Shown: positions 8,656 to 17,914, numbered from the stretch's first letter. The stretch: DNA of 35,146 nucleotides from Geobacteraceae bacterium (GCA_025356035.1 JANXYN010000152.1:1-35146), one strand, 5' to 3'. Notes: generated from the sequence alone by a model not told the origin. Numbers and translations are program-made.

Positions 8656-9013
8656 GGGGTTTACCCTGATTGAGTTGCTGGTCGCCATGGTCATCATGAT
8701 CGTGGGGCTTTTAGGCCTGTTGCAAGCAGTTAATGTGGCGGTCAGTCACAATCTCACCAATCAGTTACGGGATGAGGCTGTTATGGTAGCCGAGCAGCAG
8801 ATGAATGCGGAGAAGAGTCTCTCTTTTGACATGATTATCGACGGTATAACTAACGCTGTAATTCAAAGAAATGTCAGAAATTATATCGAGAATTACTCGG
8901 TCAATCAAACAGTTACTACCATGGGAAATACAAAAACCATCAATGTTGTGGTTACCTGGCAACACAAGGGTAACAGTTATCAGCATATGGTATCCACATT
9001 GAAAAGCAAGTAG
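8624..9013 (+). CDS. pilV: Minor pilin PilV
   Basis: A protein of about 129 residues with a prepilin cleavage site, KNKG|FTLIELL, and a helix rich in Val, Met and Leu with the PilV-type stretch MIVGLLGLLQAVN. The frame overlaps the end of the preceding pilin gene. No ATG lies close before the cleavage site, so the start must be GTG or TTG; I prefer GTG 8624, a few bases after a GGGGG run, but GTG 8618 and TTG 8630 are also possible. PilV belongs to the minor pilin complex with PilW, PilX and PilY1. The short length is normal for this family in Geobacter-type clusters (recall). Confidence 0.85.
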   Translation: MTLPIFRSKNKGFTLIELLVAMVIMIVGLLGLLQAVNVAVSHNLTNQLRDEAVMVAEQQMNAEKSLSFDMIIDGITNAVIQRNVRNYIENYSVNQTVTTMGNTKTINVVVTWQHKGNSYQHMVSTLKSK

Positions 9014-9061
9014 GGTCCTTCGGTAGAGGCCTGCGGTAGTCATTTATTACAAGGATGTGTC

Positions 9062-10318
9062 ATGCTTAGAAAATCTAATGGTTTCAGTCTCGTTGAAATG
9101 CTTGTGGTAATGGCGATATTTTCCATTGTGATTGCTTTAGCGGGAAGCGCCTTCAAGTCCCTGCTGGGCCAGTCCAATCTCCAGACGAAGTCCGCGGTAA
9201 GCCAGATTGGGGGGATCATAGGTCTCGAGCTGCAGCGCCGTGACCTGGAGCTTGCGGGACTTGGCTTGCCTACAGCCATTAGTCGCAGTATTTCATATAC
9301 CGAGGCTGTATCGTTTCCGGCAAAAGCATTCAATGACGGCAACGGTGCTCCTGGAGTGGTGCCGCCCAGGGCTGTTGTTAGCGGCGATTACGATAAGGCA
9401 ACCAACAAGCTTGTCAATTCGAGCGGCGTCAGTGTTGACGCAGGCACCATTCAATCAGATTACCTCGTGGTTAAGGCAACTGTGCTCGGCAGCGACACCA
9501 CCGCCCAGAAGTGGACCTATATACATTACAGCTCAGCAACTAAGGCGGCGCCGCATGTTTGGGACTCCAACAATCTCGGCACCCCGGCCGCGGAGATGGT
9601 GACGGTAGTTAAGCAGTATTACGAGTCGGGTAAATACATAAAGGAGCTGGTTGTCACTCCCGCTGGTGTGTATGCCGGGGAATTCAGCAGCACCGATGTA
9701 CCTGCGGCGCTGGCAACCGGAGTTACTGCCTTGCCAAGCGACCTTTATTTTATCTACGGCTTAGCCAGACCGGGCAGTGCTGTGAAAATGCCGTTCAACC
9801 GTGCCGATTACTTTGTCGATAAAGCTGCCGATTCCAAGAACATTCCGCTCAGATGCGCTCCCAATACGGGGATACTCTATAAGGAGCTGTTTAATCAGGA
9901 CGGCACATCCACCAAGTTCGCGCTCCTCGATTGTGTGGGGGACATGCAGGTGCTTTACAGTCTGGATATGAATGAAGATGGCACCCCAGGAACCTTTGCC
10001 AACGCCAATGGCAGTACTGTCGCGGGGCCCGAATTGGCAACTGCCGCTTCTGTCCAGGCCACATTGAATGATGCCCAACTTCTCAGCAGCCGCTTGAAAG
10101 AGATCAGGTTGTTTTTTCTCACCCATGAAGGAGGGCAGGACCGGCTCTATGATTTCACCAGGGATTCAATCCTGGTAAGTGATGTTTTATATGGGGCTCT
10201 TGGCCGAACTTGGAATATAGCTGACATGAGTGCCAGGTTTGGCAGTAATTGGCGGAACTATCGCTGGAAGGTCTATGCGATGTCGGTTAAGCCCAGGAAT
10301 TTGGGAAATCAGAATTAA
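9062..10318 (+). CDS. pilW: Minor pilin PilW
   Basis: A 418-residue prepilin beginning MLRKSNG|FSLVEMLV, with Glu at +5 and a helix MAIFSIVIALAGSAF. The long C-terminal region after residue 40 is typical of PilW, the large minor pilin that bridges PilV, PilX and PilY1. An AAGGATG ribosome site precedes the ATG. The C-terminal part includes a short run rich in Asp and Gly (DMNEDGTPG, near residue 302) that could bind a metal, which is a guess. Spacing of 48 bases from pilV and 24 bases to pilX fits a single operon. Confidence 0.88.
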   Translation: MLRKSNGFSLVEMLVVMAIFSIVIALAGSAFKSLLGQSNLQTKSAVSQIGGIIGLELQRRDLELAGLGLPTAISRSISYTEAVSFPAKAFNDGNGAPGVVPPRAVVSGDYDKATNKLVNSSGVSVDAGTIQSDYLVVKATVLGSDTTAQKWTYIHYSSATKAAPHVWDSNNLGTPAAEMVTVVKQYYESGKYIKELVVTPAGVYAGEFSSTDVPAALATGVTALPSDLYFIYGLARPGSAVKMPFNRADYFVDKAADSKNIPLRCAPNTGILYKELFNQDGTSTKFALLDCVGDMQVLYSLDMNEDGTPGTFANANGSTVAGPELATAASVQATLNDAQLLSSRLKEIRLFFLTHEGGQDRLYDFTRDSILVSDVLYGALGRTWNIADMSARFGSNWRNYRWKVYAMSVKPRNLGNQN

Positions 10319-10342
10319 CAAACGAACCGTGGGTGGTGCTCT

Positions 10343-11047
10343 ATGAGACATTTTAGAAACGATCAAGGGATTGCGCTTGTTACAGCATTGATGATGACCC
10401 TAATCTCCATGGTTATTGTCATGGCGGTCCTCTATCTTGTGACCGCGGGGACAAGGGTATCCGCCAGTCATAAAAGGTATATGACTGCGCTCGAAGCAAC
10501 CTATGGTGGTGCGGAGTTTGTTAGCAAAGACCTTATTCCGCAGCTGTTTGCCAAGGGCGCTTCGCCATTCGTTGTAACTTTGCAGGGTGCTTATGCCGGC
10601 ATTAGTCTGCAATTTCCCAACGCCGATGTTGCTGCTAAAGAGGCCTGCCTGCGGGACAAGCTGAACAAAGGGACCAGTAACTGGGGAAACTGTTCCGCTG
10701 CCAGTAAAAGCCTCGATCCTGGTGTCGAGCCTGATGTGAAGTTTACTTTAGCTGGTCTGGCAATGCAGCCAGGTTTTGCCGTCTTCGCTAAAATAGTCGA
10801 TTCGATTCCGGGCAATACGGATACCAGCGGCGCCGGTGCTAAAGACCCCAGTGGCGATGGCGGTACTATGATAAATGGCGGCGTGGTGTGGGGGTCCATG
10901 ACCTCAAAAGGCGATTCTGGGGGGAGTTCCGCGGCCGGGGTGTTCACGCCCATGTCAATTCCGTTTATCTACAGAATCGAAATGATAGGGCAAAAAGAGA
11001 CAAGGCCGGTCGAGCGCCCTAATATTTCTGTGATATATGCGTATTAG
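10343..11047 (+). CDS. pilX: Minor pilin PilX-like protein
   Basis: A 234-residue protein with the PilX N-terminal pattern: a short polar start (MRHFRNDQG), then a hydrophobic helix IALVTALMMTLISMVIVMAV. PilX proteins lack the classic FTLIE pattern but are processed by the same peptidase, here probably after Gly9. The mature part is rich in Gly and Ser near residues 155-195. It is the last gene of the pilY1-fimT-pilV-pilW-pilX block and ends about 140 bases before a new promoter. In Pseudomonas and Neisseria, PilX works in aggregation and PilY1 assembly; the role here is transferred from those families. Confidence 0.85.
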   Translation: MRHFRNDQGIALVTALMMTLISMVIVMAVLYLVTAGTRVSASHKRYMTALEATYGGAEFVSKDLIPQLFAKGASPFVVTLQGAYAGISLQFPNADVAAKEACLRDKLNKGTSNWGNCSAASKSLDPGVEPDVKFTLAGLAMQPGFAVFAKIVDSIPGNTDTSGAGAKDPSGDGGTMINGGVVWGSMTSKGDSGGSSAAGVFTPMSIPFIYRIEMIGQKETRPVERPNISVIYAY

Positions 11048-11106
11048 GGGGAACTGACCTCAGCTACTTTTCGTGTCTGCTGATGCGGAGTCAAGGACGA
11101 ACCTGA

Positions 11107-11138
11107 AACCGGGAGACCGCTGATTACGTCGCCCGGTT
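11107..11138 (+). other. Inverted repeat downstream of pilX
   Basis: AACCGGG (11107-11113) can pair with CCCGGTT (11132-11138) across an 18-base loop. No T run follows, so it is a poor intrinsic terminator, but it is the only stem between pilX and the next promoter. Confidence 0.2.
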
Positions 11139-11186
11139 CCATACGTTTATTGTCCCTTACCTTAGTAGTACGTTATACAAAATTGC

Positions 11187-11214
11187 TTGACATTTGTCTC
11201 AATTATAGTAAATT
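11187..11214 (+). promoter_or_regulatory. Sigma-70-type promoter for HTH-pilMNOPQ
   Basis: TTGACA at 11187-11192 is a perfect -35 box. After a 16-base spacer, TAAATT at 11209-11214 is a plausible -10. Expected start of transcription lies about 20-25 bases before the HTH start at 11245. The surrounding DNA is AT-rich compared with neighbouring coding sequence. Confidence 0.55.
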
Positions 11215-11244
11215 CCCTTCAAAATGTTTATTAATGGGAAGACT

Positions 11245-11445
11245 ATGAAATACAAAAATAACGTCAGGAAAATCAGGGAAGAAAAGCTGATAAGCAAGGC
11301 GGAGCTGGCGCGGCTGGCCGGCGTGGCGCCGGCCACCATCGAGAGGATTGAAAGTGGAGCAGAGTGCCGCATGGAAACCAAAAGAAAGATTATTCTAGCT
11401 TTTGGTTTTTCTTTGTCTGAAAGAGAAAAAGTCTTTCAGGATTAA
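11245..11445 (+). CDS. Small XRE-type helix-turn-helix protein
   Basis: A 66-residue protein that is almost entirely one HTH_3/XRE DNA-binding domain: KIREEKLISKAELARLAGVA followed by the recognition helix ATIERIESG. I chose ATG 11245 because GGGAAG lies five bases upstream; the in-frame ATG at 11224 has no ribosome site and would add seven residues. It is the first gene after a strong promoter and lies 21 bases before pilM, so it probably regulates its own pilM operon or the adjacent minor-pilin operon. As I recall, a small HTH gene at this place is conserved in Geobacter pilus clusters. The target sites are unknown. Confidence 0.8.
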   Translation: MKYKNNVRKIREEKLISKAELARLAGVAPATIERIESGAECRMETKRKIILAFGFSLSEREKVFQD

Positions 11446-11466
11446 TAGCCAGACAGGATTGACTCT

Positions 11467-12516
11467 ATGTTCATGTCAAAGAAAGAAATAATCGGTATCG
11501 ACATCGGTTCCAGCTCGGTCAAACTCGTTCAGCTCAAGGAGCAGCGGGGGACCTATGTGCTGAAGAATGTGGGAATGCTTCCCCTTCCTGCAGAGGCCAT
11601 TGTTGACAATGCCCTGATGGACACCTCTTCGATTGTGGAAACTATCAGGTCTCTTTCGAAAAGCCTGGGGGTGAAAATCAAGGATGTTGCCTGCTCCATC
11701 TCCGGGAATGCGGTGATCATCCGTAAAATAAGCCTTCCCGCCATGAGCAGTGAGGAGCTCGAAGACCAGATCCAGTGGGAAGCGGAACAATATATTCCAT
11801 TCGATATAAATGACGTGTTTCTTGATTTTCAGATCCTCGGCCCTGACCAAATGGATCCATCCAAAATGCAGGTGCTACTGGTGGCGAGCAAAAAGGACAT
11901 CATCAACGACTATGTGGCAGTCTTTAGCGAGGCTGGGCAGCGGCTGTTGGTCGTGGATGTAGACTCTTTTGCTGTGCAAACCGCCTTCGAGCAGAATTAC
12001 AGCCCCGGCGAAGACGAGATGGTGGCTTTGATCAATATCGGCGCCAGCATTATGAACCTGAATATCGTCAGGGGAGGAGTGTCGCTCTTTACCAGGGACG
12101 TGCAGATGGGAGGCAATGCCTACACAGAGGAGTTGCAGAAGCAGGTAGGCATCAGCGGCGAAGAGGCGGAGCGGCTGAAAATCAGCGGAGAATACGCGGC
12201 GCAGTCCAAACTGCGCGATGTGATTGCCCGGATCAACGACACGCTGGCCCAGGAGATGAGACGGTCCCTCGATTTTTATATCTCGTCCGCTGGAGATGAA
12301 AGGGTGAGTAAGGTTTACCTGAGCGGTGGTTGTGCCAAGATCGGTCAGCTGGTCGAGACGGTAAATCAGAAGCTCGGGGTACCGGTTGAAATACTGAACC
12401 CATTTCGCAAACTCAAGGTCAACGAAAGGGCCTTTGACCCTGAATACCTTCAGCAGATCGGGCCGCTGATGACAGTCGCGGTAGGACTTGCTACCAGGAG
12501 GGTGGGGGATAAATGA
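11467..12516 (+). CDS. pilM: Type IV pilus assembly ATPase-like protein PilM
   Basis: A 349-residue cytoplasmic actin-like protein. The phosphate-1 motif GIDIGSSSVKLVQL is at residues 10-23, phosphate-2 INIGASIMNLNIVRGG near 189, and the adenosine motif VYLSGGCAKI near 283, all in the expected order and spacing. PilM binds the cytoplasmic tail of PilN and links the PilNOP inner-membrane complex to the assembly motors. AGGA eight bases before ATG 11467 supports that start over an in-frame ATG at 11473. It overlaps pilN by ATGA, so the stoichiometry is probably coupled. Length fits the family. Confidence 0.95.
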   Translation: MFMSKKEIIGIDIGSSSVKLVQLKEQRGTYVLKNVGMLPLPAEAIVDNALMDTSSIVETIRSLSKSLGVKIKDVACSISGNAVIIRKISLPAMSSEELEDQIQWEAEQYIPFDINDVFLDFQILGPDQMDPSKMQVLLVASKKDIINDYVAVFSEAGQRLLVVDVDSFAVQTAFEQNYSPGEDEMVALINIGASIMNLNIVRGGVSLFTRDVQMGGNAYTEELQKQVGISGEEAERLKISGEYAAQSKLRDVIARINDTLAQEMRRSLDFYISSAGDERVSKVYLSGGCAKIGQLVETVNQKLGVPVEILNPFRKLKVNERAFDPEYLQQIGPLMTVAVGLATRRVGDK

Positions 12517-13091
12517 TAAAAATAAATTTATTACCCATCCGGGCTGTCAAAAAAAAGGAAACTGCCAAGCAGGAGATCTCCATCTTTTTCCTATGCTTGG
12601 TGGGTACTCTGCTGATCTGTGGCGCCTTGTTTTATCAGCTATATATGAAGATCAATGCTACCAGGAACGATATTGTCAAGTCGGAGGCTGACCTTGCCCA
12701 GTTGAAAACAACCATCGGTGAGATTGAAAAAATAAAGAGCCTGGAAGCGGATGTGCAGAAAAAACTTGATATTCTGAATCAGCTGCGCAAGGGAAAGACC
12801 GGCCCGGTGCACAGGCTTTCTACTCTGGGTGATATAACCCCGGAAAAACTTTGGTTGACCAAATATGAAGAGAAAGCTGACAGTGTGAGCATTAGTGGTG
12901 TCGCACTTTCAGAGGACCTGATTGAGACGTTCCTGAACAATATGAAAGGGTCAGAAGATTTCACTGAAGGGGAGTTGTTGGTTAGCGAGCAGTTAATTCA
13001 AGCAGGGTTAAAGGCAAAGCGGTTCGATATTAACAGTAAGCTGAAAACGGCCAGAAAGATGGAACCGCCGCAATTGCCAGTCAAGAAATAA
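12513..13091 (+). CDS. pilN: Type IV pilus inner-membrane protein PilN
   Basis: A 192-residue bitopic membrane protein. The N-terminal INLLPIR motif (residues 4-10) is the known docking peptide for PilM. One transmembrane helix (about residues 21-43) follows, then a periplasmic coiled coil (about 45-95) and a small alpha/beta domain. It forms dimers with PilO in the alignment complex. Its start overlaps the pilM stop. All family features are present and length is normal. Confidence 0.94.
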   Translation: MIKINLLPIRAVKKKETAKQEISIFFLCLVGTLLICGALFYQLYMKINATRNDIVKSEADLAQLKTTIGEIEKIKSLEADVQKKLDILNQLRKGKTGPVHRLSTLGDITPEKLWLTKYEEKADSVSISGVALSEDLIETFLNNMKGSEDFTEGELLVSEQLIQAGLKAKRFDINSKLKTARKMEPPQLPVKK

Positions 13092-13128
13092 ACCGATACT
13101 GTACAGGACCCCCTTTAAGGATTAACTT

Positions 13129-13713
13129 ATGGATCCGATAGTTGACAAGATTTTAAAACGCCCCAAACAGCAAAAAATATTTATTCTCATGGGTGTGATG
13201 GCCGTGATTGTTGCGGGCTTTTATTTTGGCCTGTATGCGCGTTTTCAGAATGAGTATTCTTCATTACGGGACCAGCTTACAAAGCTGCAGGATGAGATCC
13301 AGAAAGACCGCGATATTGCCAACAATCTCCCTCGACTCAGGGAGGAGCAAGAAAGGCTCAATCAGGAGCTGAAAAAAGCCCTCACCGAGCTTCCGGACCA
13401 GAAGGAGATTCCATCACTGCTGACCAGTATCAGCAGGGCAGGTAAAGGTGCCGGTCTCGATTTTATCACGTTCCGGCCGAAACCGGAGACCCCTAAGGAC
13501 TTCTACTACGAAATTCCGGTGGACATTGTTGTTTATGGAGATTATTACAGCCTGGCAAATTTCTTCGTCGCCGTGGGGAACCTGCCGCGAATCATCAATA
13601 TCACCAATCTGTCTTTTTCCGGCATAAAGAGCGACCCAGGTGGCCGGACCACGTTTTCGGTCAGCTGTCTGGCAACAACGTTCCGATTCATGGAAAAGAA
13701 AGAGAAAAAATGA
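13129..13713 (+). CDS. pilO: Type IV pilus inner-membrane protein PilO
   Basis: A 194-residue bitopic protein with a short cytoplasmic N-terminus, one transmembrane helix at about residues 18-38 (IFILMGVMAVIVAGFYFGLY), a periplasmic coiled coil (about 40-85) and a ferredoxin-like C-terminal domain. The stretch PSLLTSISRAGKGAGLDF is typical of PilO. It pairs with PilN and binds PilP. It lies 37 bases after pilN and overlaps pilP by four bases. Confidence 0.94.
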   Translation: MDPIVDKILKRPKQQKIFILMGVMAVIVAGFYFGLYARFQNEYSSLRDQLTKLQDEIQKDRDIANNLPRLREEQERLNQELKKALTELPDQKEIPSLLTSISRAGKGAGLDFITFRPKPETPKDFYYEIPVDIVVYGDYYSLANFFVAVGNLPRIINITNLSFSGIKSDPGGRTTFSVSCLATTFRFMEKKEKK

Positions 13714-14279
13714 TAACAAGAACACCATTATACAGAATATTGCCAGTTGTTTTGTTTGTGGCACTGTTTTTTGCAGTGCTTGGCTGCAAGATCGAAGGTG
13801 TGCCCAGTCAACAACCTAGCCAAAAGGCTGTAGAAGCACCCAAGAATGCCCTGCAACTGCAGAAGCAAGTGAGTTCTGCTCGGACTCCAGTGGCTCCGAC
13901 ACCCATTAATTTTGCGAAAAAGAAAGACCCGTTCCGGCCTTTTGTTTTACCGACAACTGTGGTGTCGAAGGCCGGAACAACAAGCACAATCAGGTCCAAA
14001 AAACTCAGCAATTTACCAATTCATAGCTTTGATGTTAGTCAGTTCAAGGTGAATGGCATTATCACCGGGCTTCGCGAGAATCGAGCGTTGATTGTTGACC
14101 CTAATGGCAAGGCGTATGTGATAAAAGTGGGGATGACTGTCGGTGTGAATGAAGGTCGAGTCACCAGGATCAACCCGGCGTCCATCGAGATAACCGAGCA
14201 GTTTAGCGATGACCGCGGCAACAAGAGGAAACAGGTGGTCAAGCTCTATCTCCCCAAGATACAGGAGAAAATTAAATGA
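13710..14279 (+). CDS. pilP: Type IV pilus lipoprotein PilP
   Basis: A 189-residue lipoprotein. The signal sequence ends in a lipobox, AVLGC, with the acylated Cys at residue 26. A disordered linker follows, then a C-terminal beta domain starting near KKDPFRPF, the PilP hallmark, and including the stretch GIITGLREN-like turn near residues 115-125. PilP connects the PilNO complex in the inner membrane to the N-domains of the PilQ secretin. Both ends overlap neighbours (ATGA), so pilO-pilP-pilQ are translationally coupled. Confidence 0.93.
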   Translation: MITRTPLYRILPVVLFVALFFAVLGCKIEGVPSQQPSQKAVEAPKNALQLQKQVSSARTPVAPTPINFAKKKDPFRPFVLPTTVVSKAGTTSTIRSKKLSNLPIHSFDVSQFKVNGIITGLRENRALIVDPNGKAYVIKVGMTVGVNEGRVTRINPASIEITEQFSDDRGNKRKQVVKLYLPKIQEKIK

Positions 14280-17035
14280 GATCTCTTTTGAAGATAGGGA
14301 ACCTTGTGCAGTATGTGACCCTGTTGTTTCTCCTGATGGCCTTCGGCTGCGCCCAGAATGCAGCCACGGTCCAGCCGGAGGGGTTGGGTGAGCAGGCGGG
14401 TGTGGTTACCATCAAGTCGATTCAGGTAACTGGCGAGGGGGATAATGCCCAGCTCGAAGTGGTCGCCAACAAACCACTCACATACACCTCCTACCAGATG
14501 ACCGACCCGTCGCGGGCGGTTATCGATTTTTCCCAGACTGAACCGGGGCGGGTTCCTGCCAACATCGAGGTAAATGCCGGCAATATCAAAGAGGTCAGGG
14601 TGCAGAAACAGGAGCTTGCCGGGGGGGTCATCACCCGGGTCGAGCTGTTTCTGAACAAGGATACCGAATTCTTTGTCACAACCGACAGTAATGACAAGGC
14701 AAAGCTGATATTGTCGTTTAAAAAGCCGTCCGAGGCGAAGCCGGAAGAGGCCAAGGTAGAGGCCCCGCCAGCGGAACAACCGAAGCCGGTAGAGGTTGTC
14801 GCCGCTCCGGATGCAGAGCCCAAGCCGGTCGAGGTCACGCCGGCGCCGGTGGAAGAGCCCAAGCCTGCACCTGCAGTACCGGCGGAAAAGATTGTCAGCG
14901 CGGTGAATGTGGCTGATGGTGGGGTTGTGATCGTCACCGGCGGCGCAGTGGAGGAATATAAGGCCTTTACCCTGAAGCGGCCGAGCCGTCTGGTCATTGA
15001 TATCATGGGGGCTAAGAACGGCCTCAAGACGAAGATAATCCCAGTGAAGAGCTATGGCGTGGTAACCGCCAGGATCGGCACCTATCCAGACCGGGTCAGG
15101 ATCGTGTTTGACTCCGGCAAAAAGGCCTTCCCTGCCTATCAGGTGGAAAAATCCGATAACGGTCTGCAGCTTCTGCTGGCTGGGGTAAAAAAAGGGAGCA
15201 AGCCGGCAGCGGTTAAGAGCGCCAGCAAAAAAGGGGGCAGGGGCGCCATCGAGTCGGTCGATTTCATTATGCAAGACGGCGCGGCGCGGATTGCGCTCAA
15301 AACCTCCGGTAACTGCCAAGTGGGGGAGCCGGTAAAGCTTGCCACCGGCTTTGTTCTGACCGCCAGGAATTGCCAGCTGCCGAAAAAACTGGAGCGGATG
15401 CTCGACACCAGTGCCTTTGCCAGCGCGGTGCAGCGCGTTTCTCCCTACCAGGTAAAGGTGAAAGGGCGCCCCGATGTGAAGGTCCTGGTGACGCTCCGTG
15501 CCGAAACCACCTACAGCATGAAGCGTGAAGGGGACATGGTCTTTGTCGATGTCGTAACCCCTCCAGGCTTGGCGGCTCCTGCAGCGTCTATTGTACAGTC
15601 GGTTACTGCGCCTGGAGCGGTCACAGACAAGGCTGGAGCAGCCGTTGCCCCTGAGGCTGCACCGACTAAGCCAGAAGAAAAAGTAGCGCCTGCTGCGGCG
15701 GCAGCGGTTGCAGAGAAAGCTGCCGTGGAAAAACCTGTGGTCGAGGCCGTTCCTCTTGAGGAGCCGGTCAGGGATGAGGCCTTTGCCGGTATGGGGAAGA
15801 GTGCCCAAACCAGCGTTCAGCCAGGGGCCAAGAAACGCTATACTGGCCGGCGGGTGACCCTGGAGTTCGTCGATGCCGAAGTCAGGAAGATTTTCCAGCT
15901 CCTGGCCGAGGTGAGTAACCTCAACTTCCTGATTGGCGACGATGTGACCGGGACCATCACCATCAAGCTGGTCAATGTTCCCTGGGACCAGGCTCTGGAT
16001 GTAATCCTGGAATCCAAGTCGCTCGGGATGCTGCGCGACGGCAATATCGTGCAGATCCGGCCGAAGGCCAAGATGCAGAACCTCGCCGACGAAGAGCAGG
16101 CAATGAAGAAGGCCCAGGAGCGGGCTATGGAGCTCAAGACAGAGGTGTTCGAGGTGAACTTTGCCACCCTCGGTGACGTGGTCGCCCAGTTCAACGCCTT
16201 GAAGAGCGATAGGGGAAGTATTACCCCGGATGCCCGTACCAACCGGTTGATTGTCAAGGATATTGCCCCGGCTCTTGCAGATATGCAGGCGCTCCTGAAA
16301 ACCATCGATACCCCTGAAAAGCAGGTGCTGATCGAGGCGCGGATTGTGGAGGCTTCGTCCAACTTTACCCGTGATCTTGGTGTGCAGTGGGGTATTCACT
16401 ATAAGGACGCCTCTGCTTCCGTTGCCCAGATCAATCAGCTCGATACCGGCTTTGGTGGGGTAGTGACACCGCCGCCGTCTTCCGGCTTCCCGTCTTCCAC
16501 CAGTGCCGGCGGGGCCATGGGGGTATCGTTTGGCAAGCTGACCAACAATGTTCAGATTGATATGCGGCTTTCTGCTGCTGTTACCAGCGGCGATGTGAAG
16601 ATTATTTCCACGCCGAAGGTTGTTACCCTCAACAACAAGGCGGCGAAGATCTCCCAGGGTCAGTCGATTCCCTACCAGACCACCTCGGCCGAGGGGACCA
16701 AGACCGAGTTTGTCGAAGCGGCCCTCACTCTTGAGGTGACGCCACATATCACCTCGGACGGCAGCGTTTCCATGAAGATCAAGGCGTCCAACAACTCGCC
16801 AGGCTCCGGCACGCCGCCGCCCATCAACAAGAAGGAGGCGACCACCGAGCTGCTGGTGCGAAACGGTGAAACCACCGTTATTGGCGGCATCTATGTGGAC
16901 ACTGATACGGAGTCCGAGCAGGGGGTGCCGTTCCTCAAGGATATCCCGCTCCTCGGCTGGATGTTCAAGTCCAACACCAAGAGCAAGAACAAGACCGAGC
17001 TGTTGATCTTCATCACACCGAAGGTGGTGGGTTAA
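14276..17035 (+). CDS. pilQ: Type IV pilus secretin PilQ
   Basis: A 919-residue outer-membrane secretin through which the pilus passes. A lipobox-like site, MAFGC, puts Cys at residue 25. Three AMIN-like peptidoglycan-binding domains follow (about 46-145, 205-300 and 325-425), then an Ala/Pro/Glu-rich linker. Next are a secretin/TonB short N domain (about 527-595), an N1-type domain (about 622-690), and the secretin beta-barrel domain to the end. Secretin landmarks are KQVLIEARIVEA near 682, IISTPKVVTLNN near 774, and the final ELLIFITPKVV. The extra AMIN domain and linkers make it longer than the usual 700-750 residues. Being a lipoprotein might ease outer-membrane targeting without a separate pilotin, which is inference. 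Confidence 0.95.
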   Translation: MRSLLKIGNLVQYVTLLFLLMAFGCAQNAATVQPEGLGEQAGVVTIKSIQVTGEGDNAQLEVVANKPLTYTSYQMTDPSRAVIDFSQTEPGRVPANIEVNAGNIKEVRVQKQELAGGVITRVELFLNKDTEFFVTTDSNDKAKLILSFKKPSEAKPEEAKVEAPPAEQPKPVEVVAAPDAEPKPVEVTPAPVEEPKPAPAVPAEKIVSAVNVADGGVVIVTGGAVEEYKAFTLKRPSRLVIDIMGAKNGLKTKIIPVKSYGVVTARIGTYPDRVRIVFDSGKKAFPAYQVEKSDNGLQLLLAGVKKGSKPAAVKSASKKGGRGAIESVDFIMQDGAARIALKTSGNCQVGEPVKLATGFVLTARNCQLPKKLERMLDTSAFASAVQRVSPYQVKVKGRPDVKVLVTLRAETTYSMKREGDMVFVDVVTPPGLAAPAASIVQSVTAPGAVTDKAGAAVAPEAAPTKPEEKVAPAAAAAVAEKAAVEKPVVEAVPLEEPVRDEAFAGMGKSAQTSVQPGAKKRYTGRRVTLEFVDAEVRKIFQLLAEVSNLNFLIGDDVTGTITIKLVNVPWDQALDVILESKSLGMLRDGNIVQIRPKAKMQNLADEEQAMKKAQERAMELKTEVFEVNFATLGDVVAQFNALKSDRGSITPDARTNRLIVKDIAPALADMQALLKTIDTPEKQVLIEARIVEASSNFTRDLGVQWGIHYKDASASVAQINQLDTGFGGVVTPPPSSGFPSSTSAGGAMGVSFGKLTNNVQIDMRLSAAVTSGDVKIISTPKVVTLNNKAAKISQGQSIPYQTTSAEGTKTEFVEAALTLEVTPHITSDGSVSMKIKASNNSPGSGTPPPINKKEATTELLVRNGETTVIGGIYVDTDTESEQGVPFLKDIPLLGWMFKSNTKSKNKTELLIFITPKVVG

Positions 17036-17128
17036 GAGAGGTACCGCGAGCTCTTCGCTAGTACGAGATCAGCCGGCAATGTAGGCAATTTGAAACAGGA
17101 ATTGTATATTATTAAAGATGGAGGCATT

Positions 17129-17914
17129 GTGAGAAAAATTCAAAGTTTATCCCTTTTGGCCCTGTTTAGCCTGTTATTTGTTGCCGGGTGTAGCGGGGGG
17201 AAGAATGGAGCGATGACGGTCACTGCAACTAGCGAACAGTTTGTGCCCGGCATTTATCTGGTGAAAGTAACGGCGGCCTATACCAACCCCGACAGGACGA
17301 ATCTGCTGGGATTGAAAATCAGATTTGAAGCAACGGGTATGGCACCGTTTGAAGAAGAGACGAACTCTTCAGGTTCCATAACCGTCACTCTTCCATATGC
17401 ACAGACTACTAGTTCACAGGCGCTGGTGATCGTTGCTAAGGTTGATGACGTACAAGGGTACGCCACGACGAGTATTCCTGGCATCGCGCCCCCCAAAATA
17501 ACGGTTGTTCCGCCGGTGGCGGCCTCAGCAACGGGTAAAAATAGCACCAAAACGATTCCACTGACGCTGCCGCCAACCTTTGCTAAATTTGAAGATAATG
17601 GCGTAGGGCAGCTTAACGAAATCTTAACGGTGACGGCAAAACTGTTCGATGCGGATGTCACCTTTGAACAGGTAGGTTTATGCACAGGTACAGCATTCAT
17701 AAGCTCAACGGAATGTACTTTCGATTTGCCCCCAACGGATGCAAGCGGTTTCGCAGGTATCCCAGCAGGGCCTGTGAACGTGATTTTCTCCAATGTTTCC
17801 ACGGTGGCTGGCAACCAGACGAAGACCGGCACGGTGTATTGGGGCGTAGTAAATGCTGCTGCCACAACGTTTGGCAACGGCCAGACCGTAATAACTTATA
17901 CGGAGACTCCATAG
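17129..17914 (+). CDS. Lipoprotein downstream of pilQ, function unknown
   Basis: A 261-residue lipoprotein with a clear lipobox, FVAGC, and Cys at residue 21. I chose the GTG at 17129, which follows GGAGG closely, over a TTG at 17090. The mature protein is rich in Thr, Val and Ala, with segments resembling immunoglobulin-like beta domains (SGSITVTLPY, near residue 90, follows an EETNSS turn as in bacterial Ig-like repeats). No enzyme motif is visible. Its place right after pilQ and before a strong terminator suggests co-expression with the pilus genes, perhaps as a cell-envelope accessory factor. That role is inferred from position only. Confidence 0.75.
   Translation: MRKIQSLSLLALFSLLFVAGCSGGKNGAMTVTATSEQFVPGIYLVKVTAAYTNPDRTNLLGLKIRFEATGMAPFEEETNSSGSITVTLPYAQTTSSQALVIVAKVDDVQGYATTSIPGIAPPKITVVPPVAASATGKNSTKTIPLTLPPTFAKFEDNGVGQLNEILTVTAKLFDADVTFEQVGLCTGTAFISSTECTFDLPPTDASGFAGIPAGPVNVIFSNVSTVAGNQTKTGTVYWGVVNAAATTFGNGQTVITYTETP

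Noticed and set aside
14246-16747. 833-codon open frame on the minus strand opposite pilQ
   Set aside because: It lies antisense to pilQ, whose motifs are clear. The frame is open because of GC-rich codon bias, and its translation is low-complexity and rich in His, Arg and Gly with no family motif.
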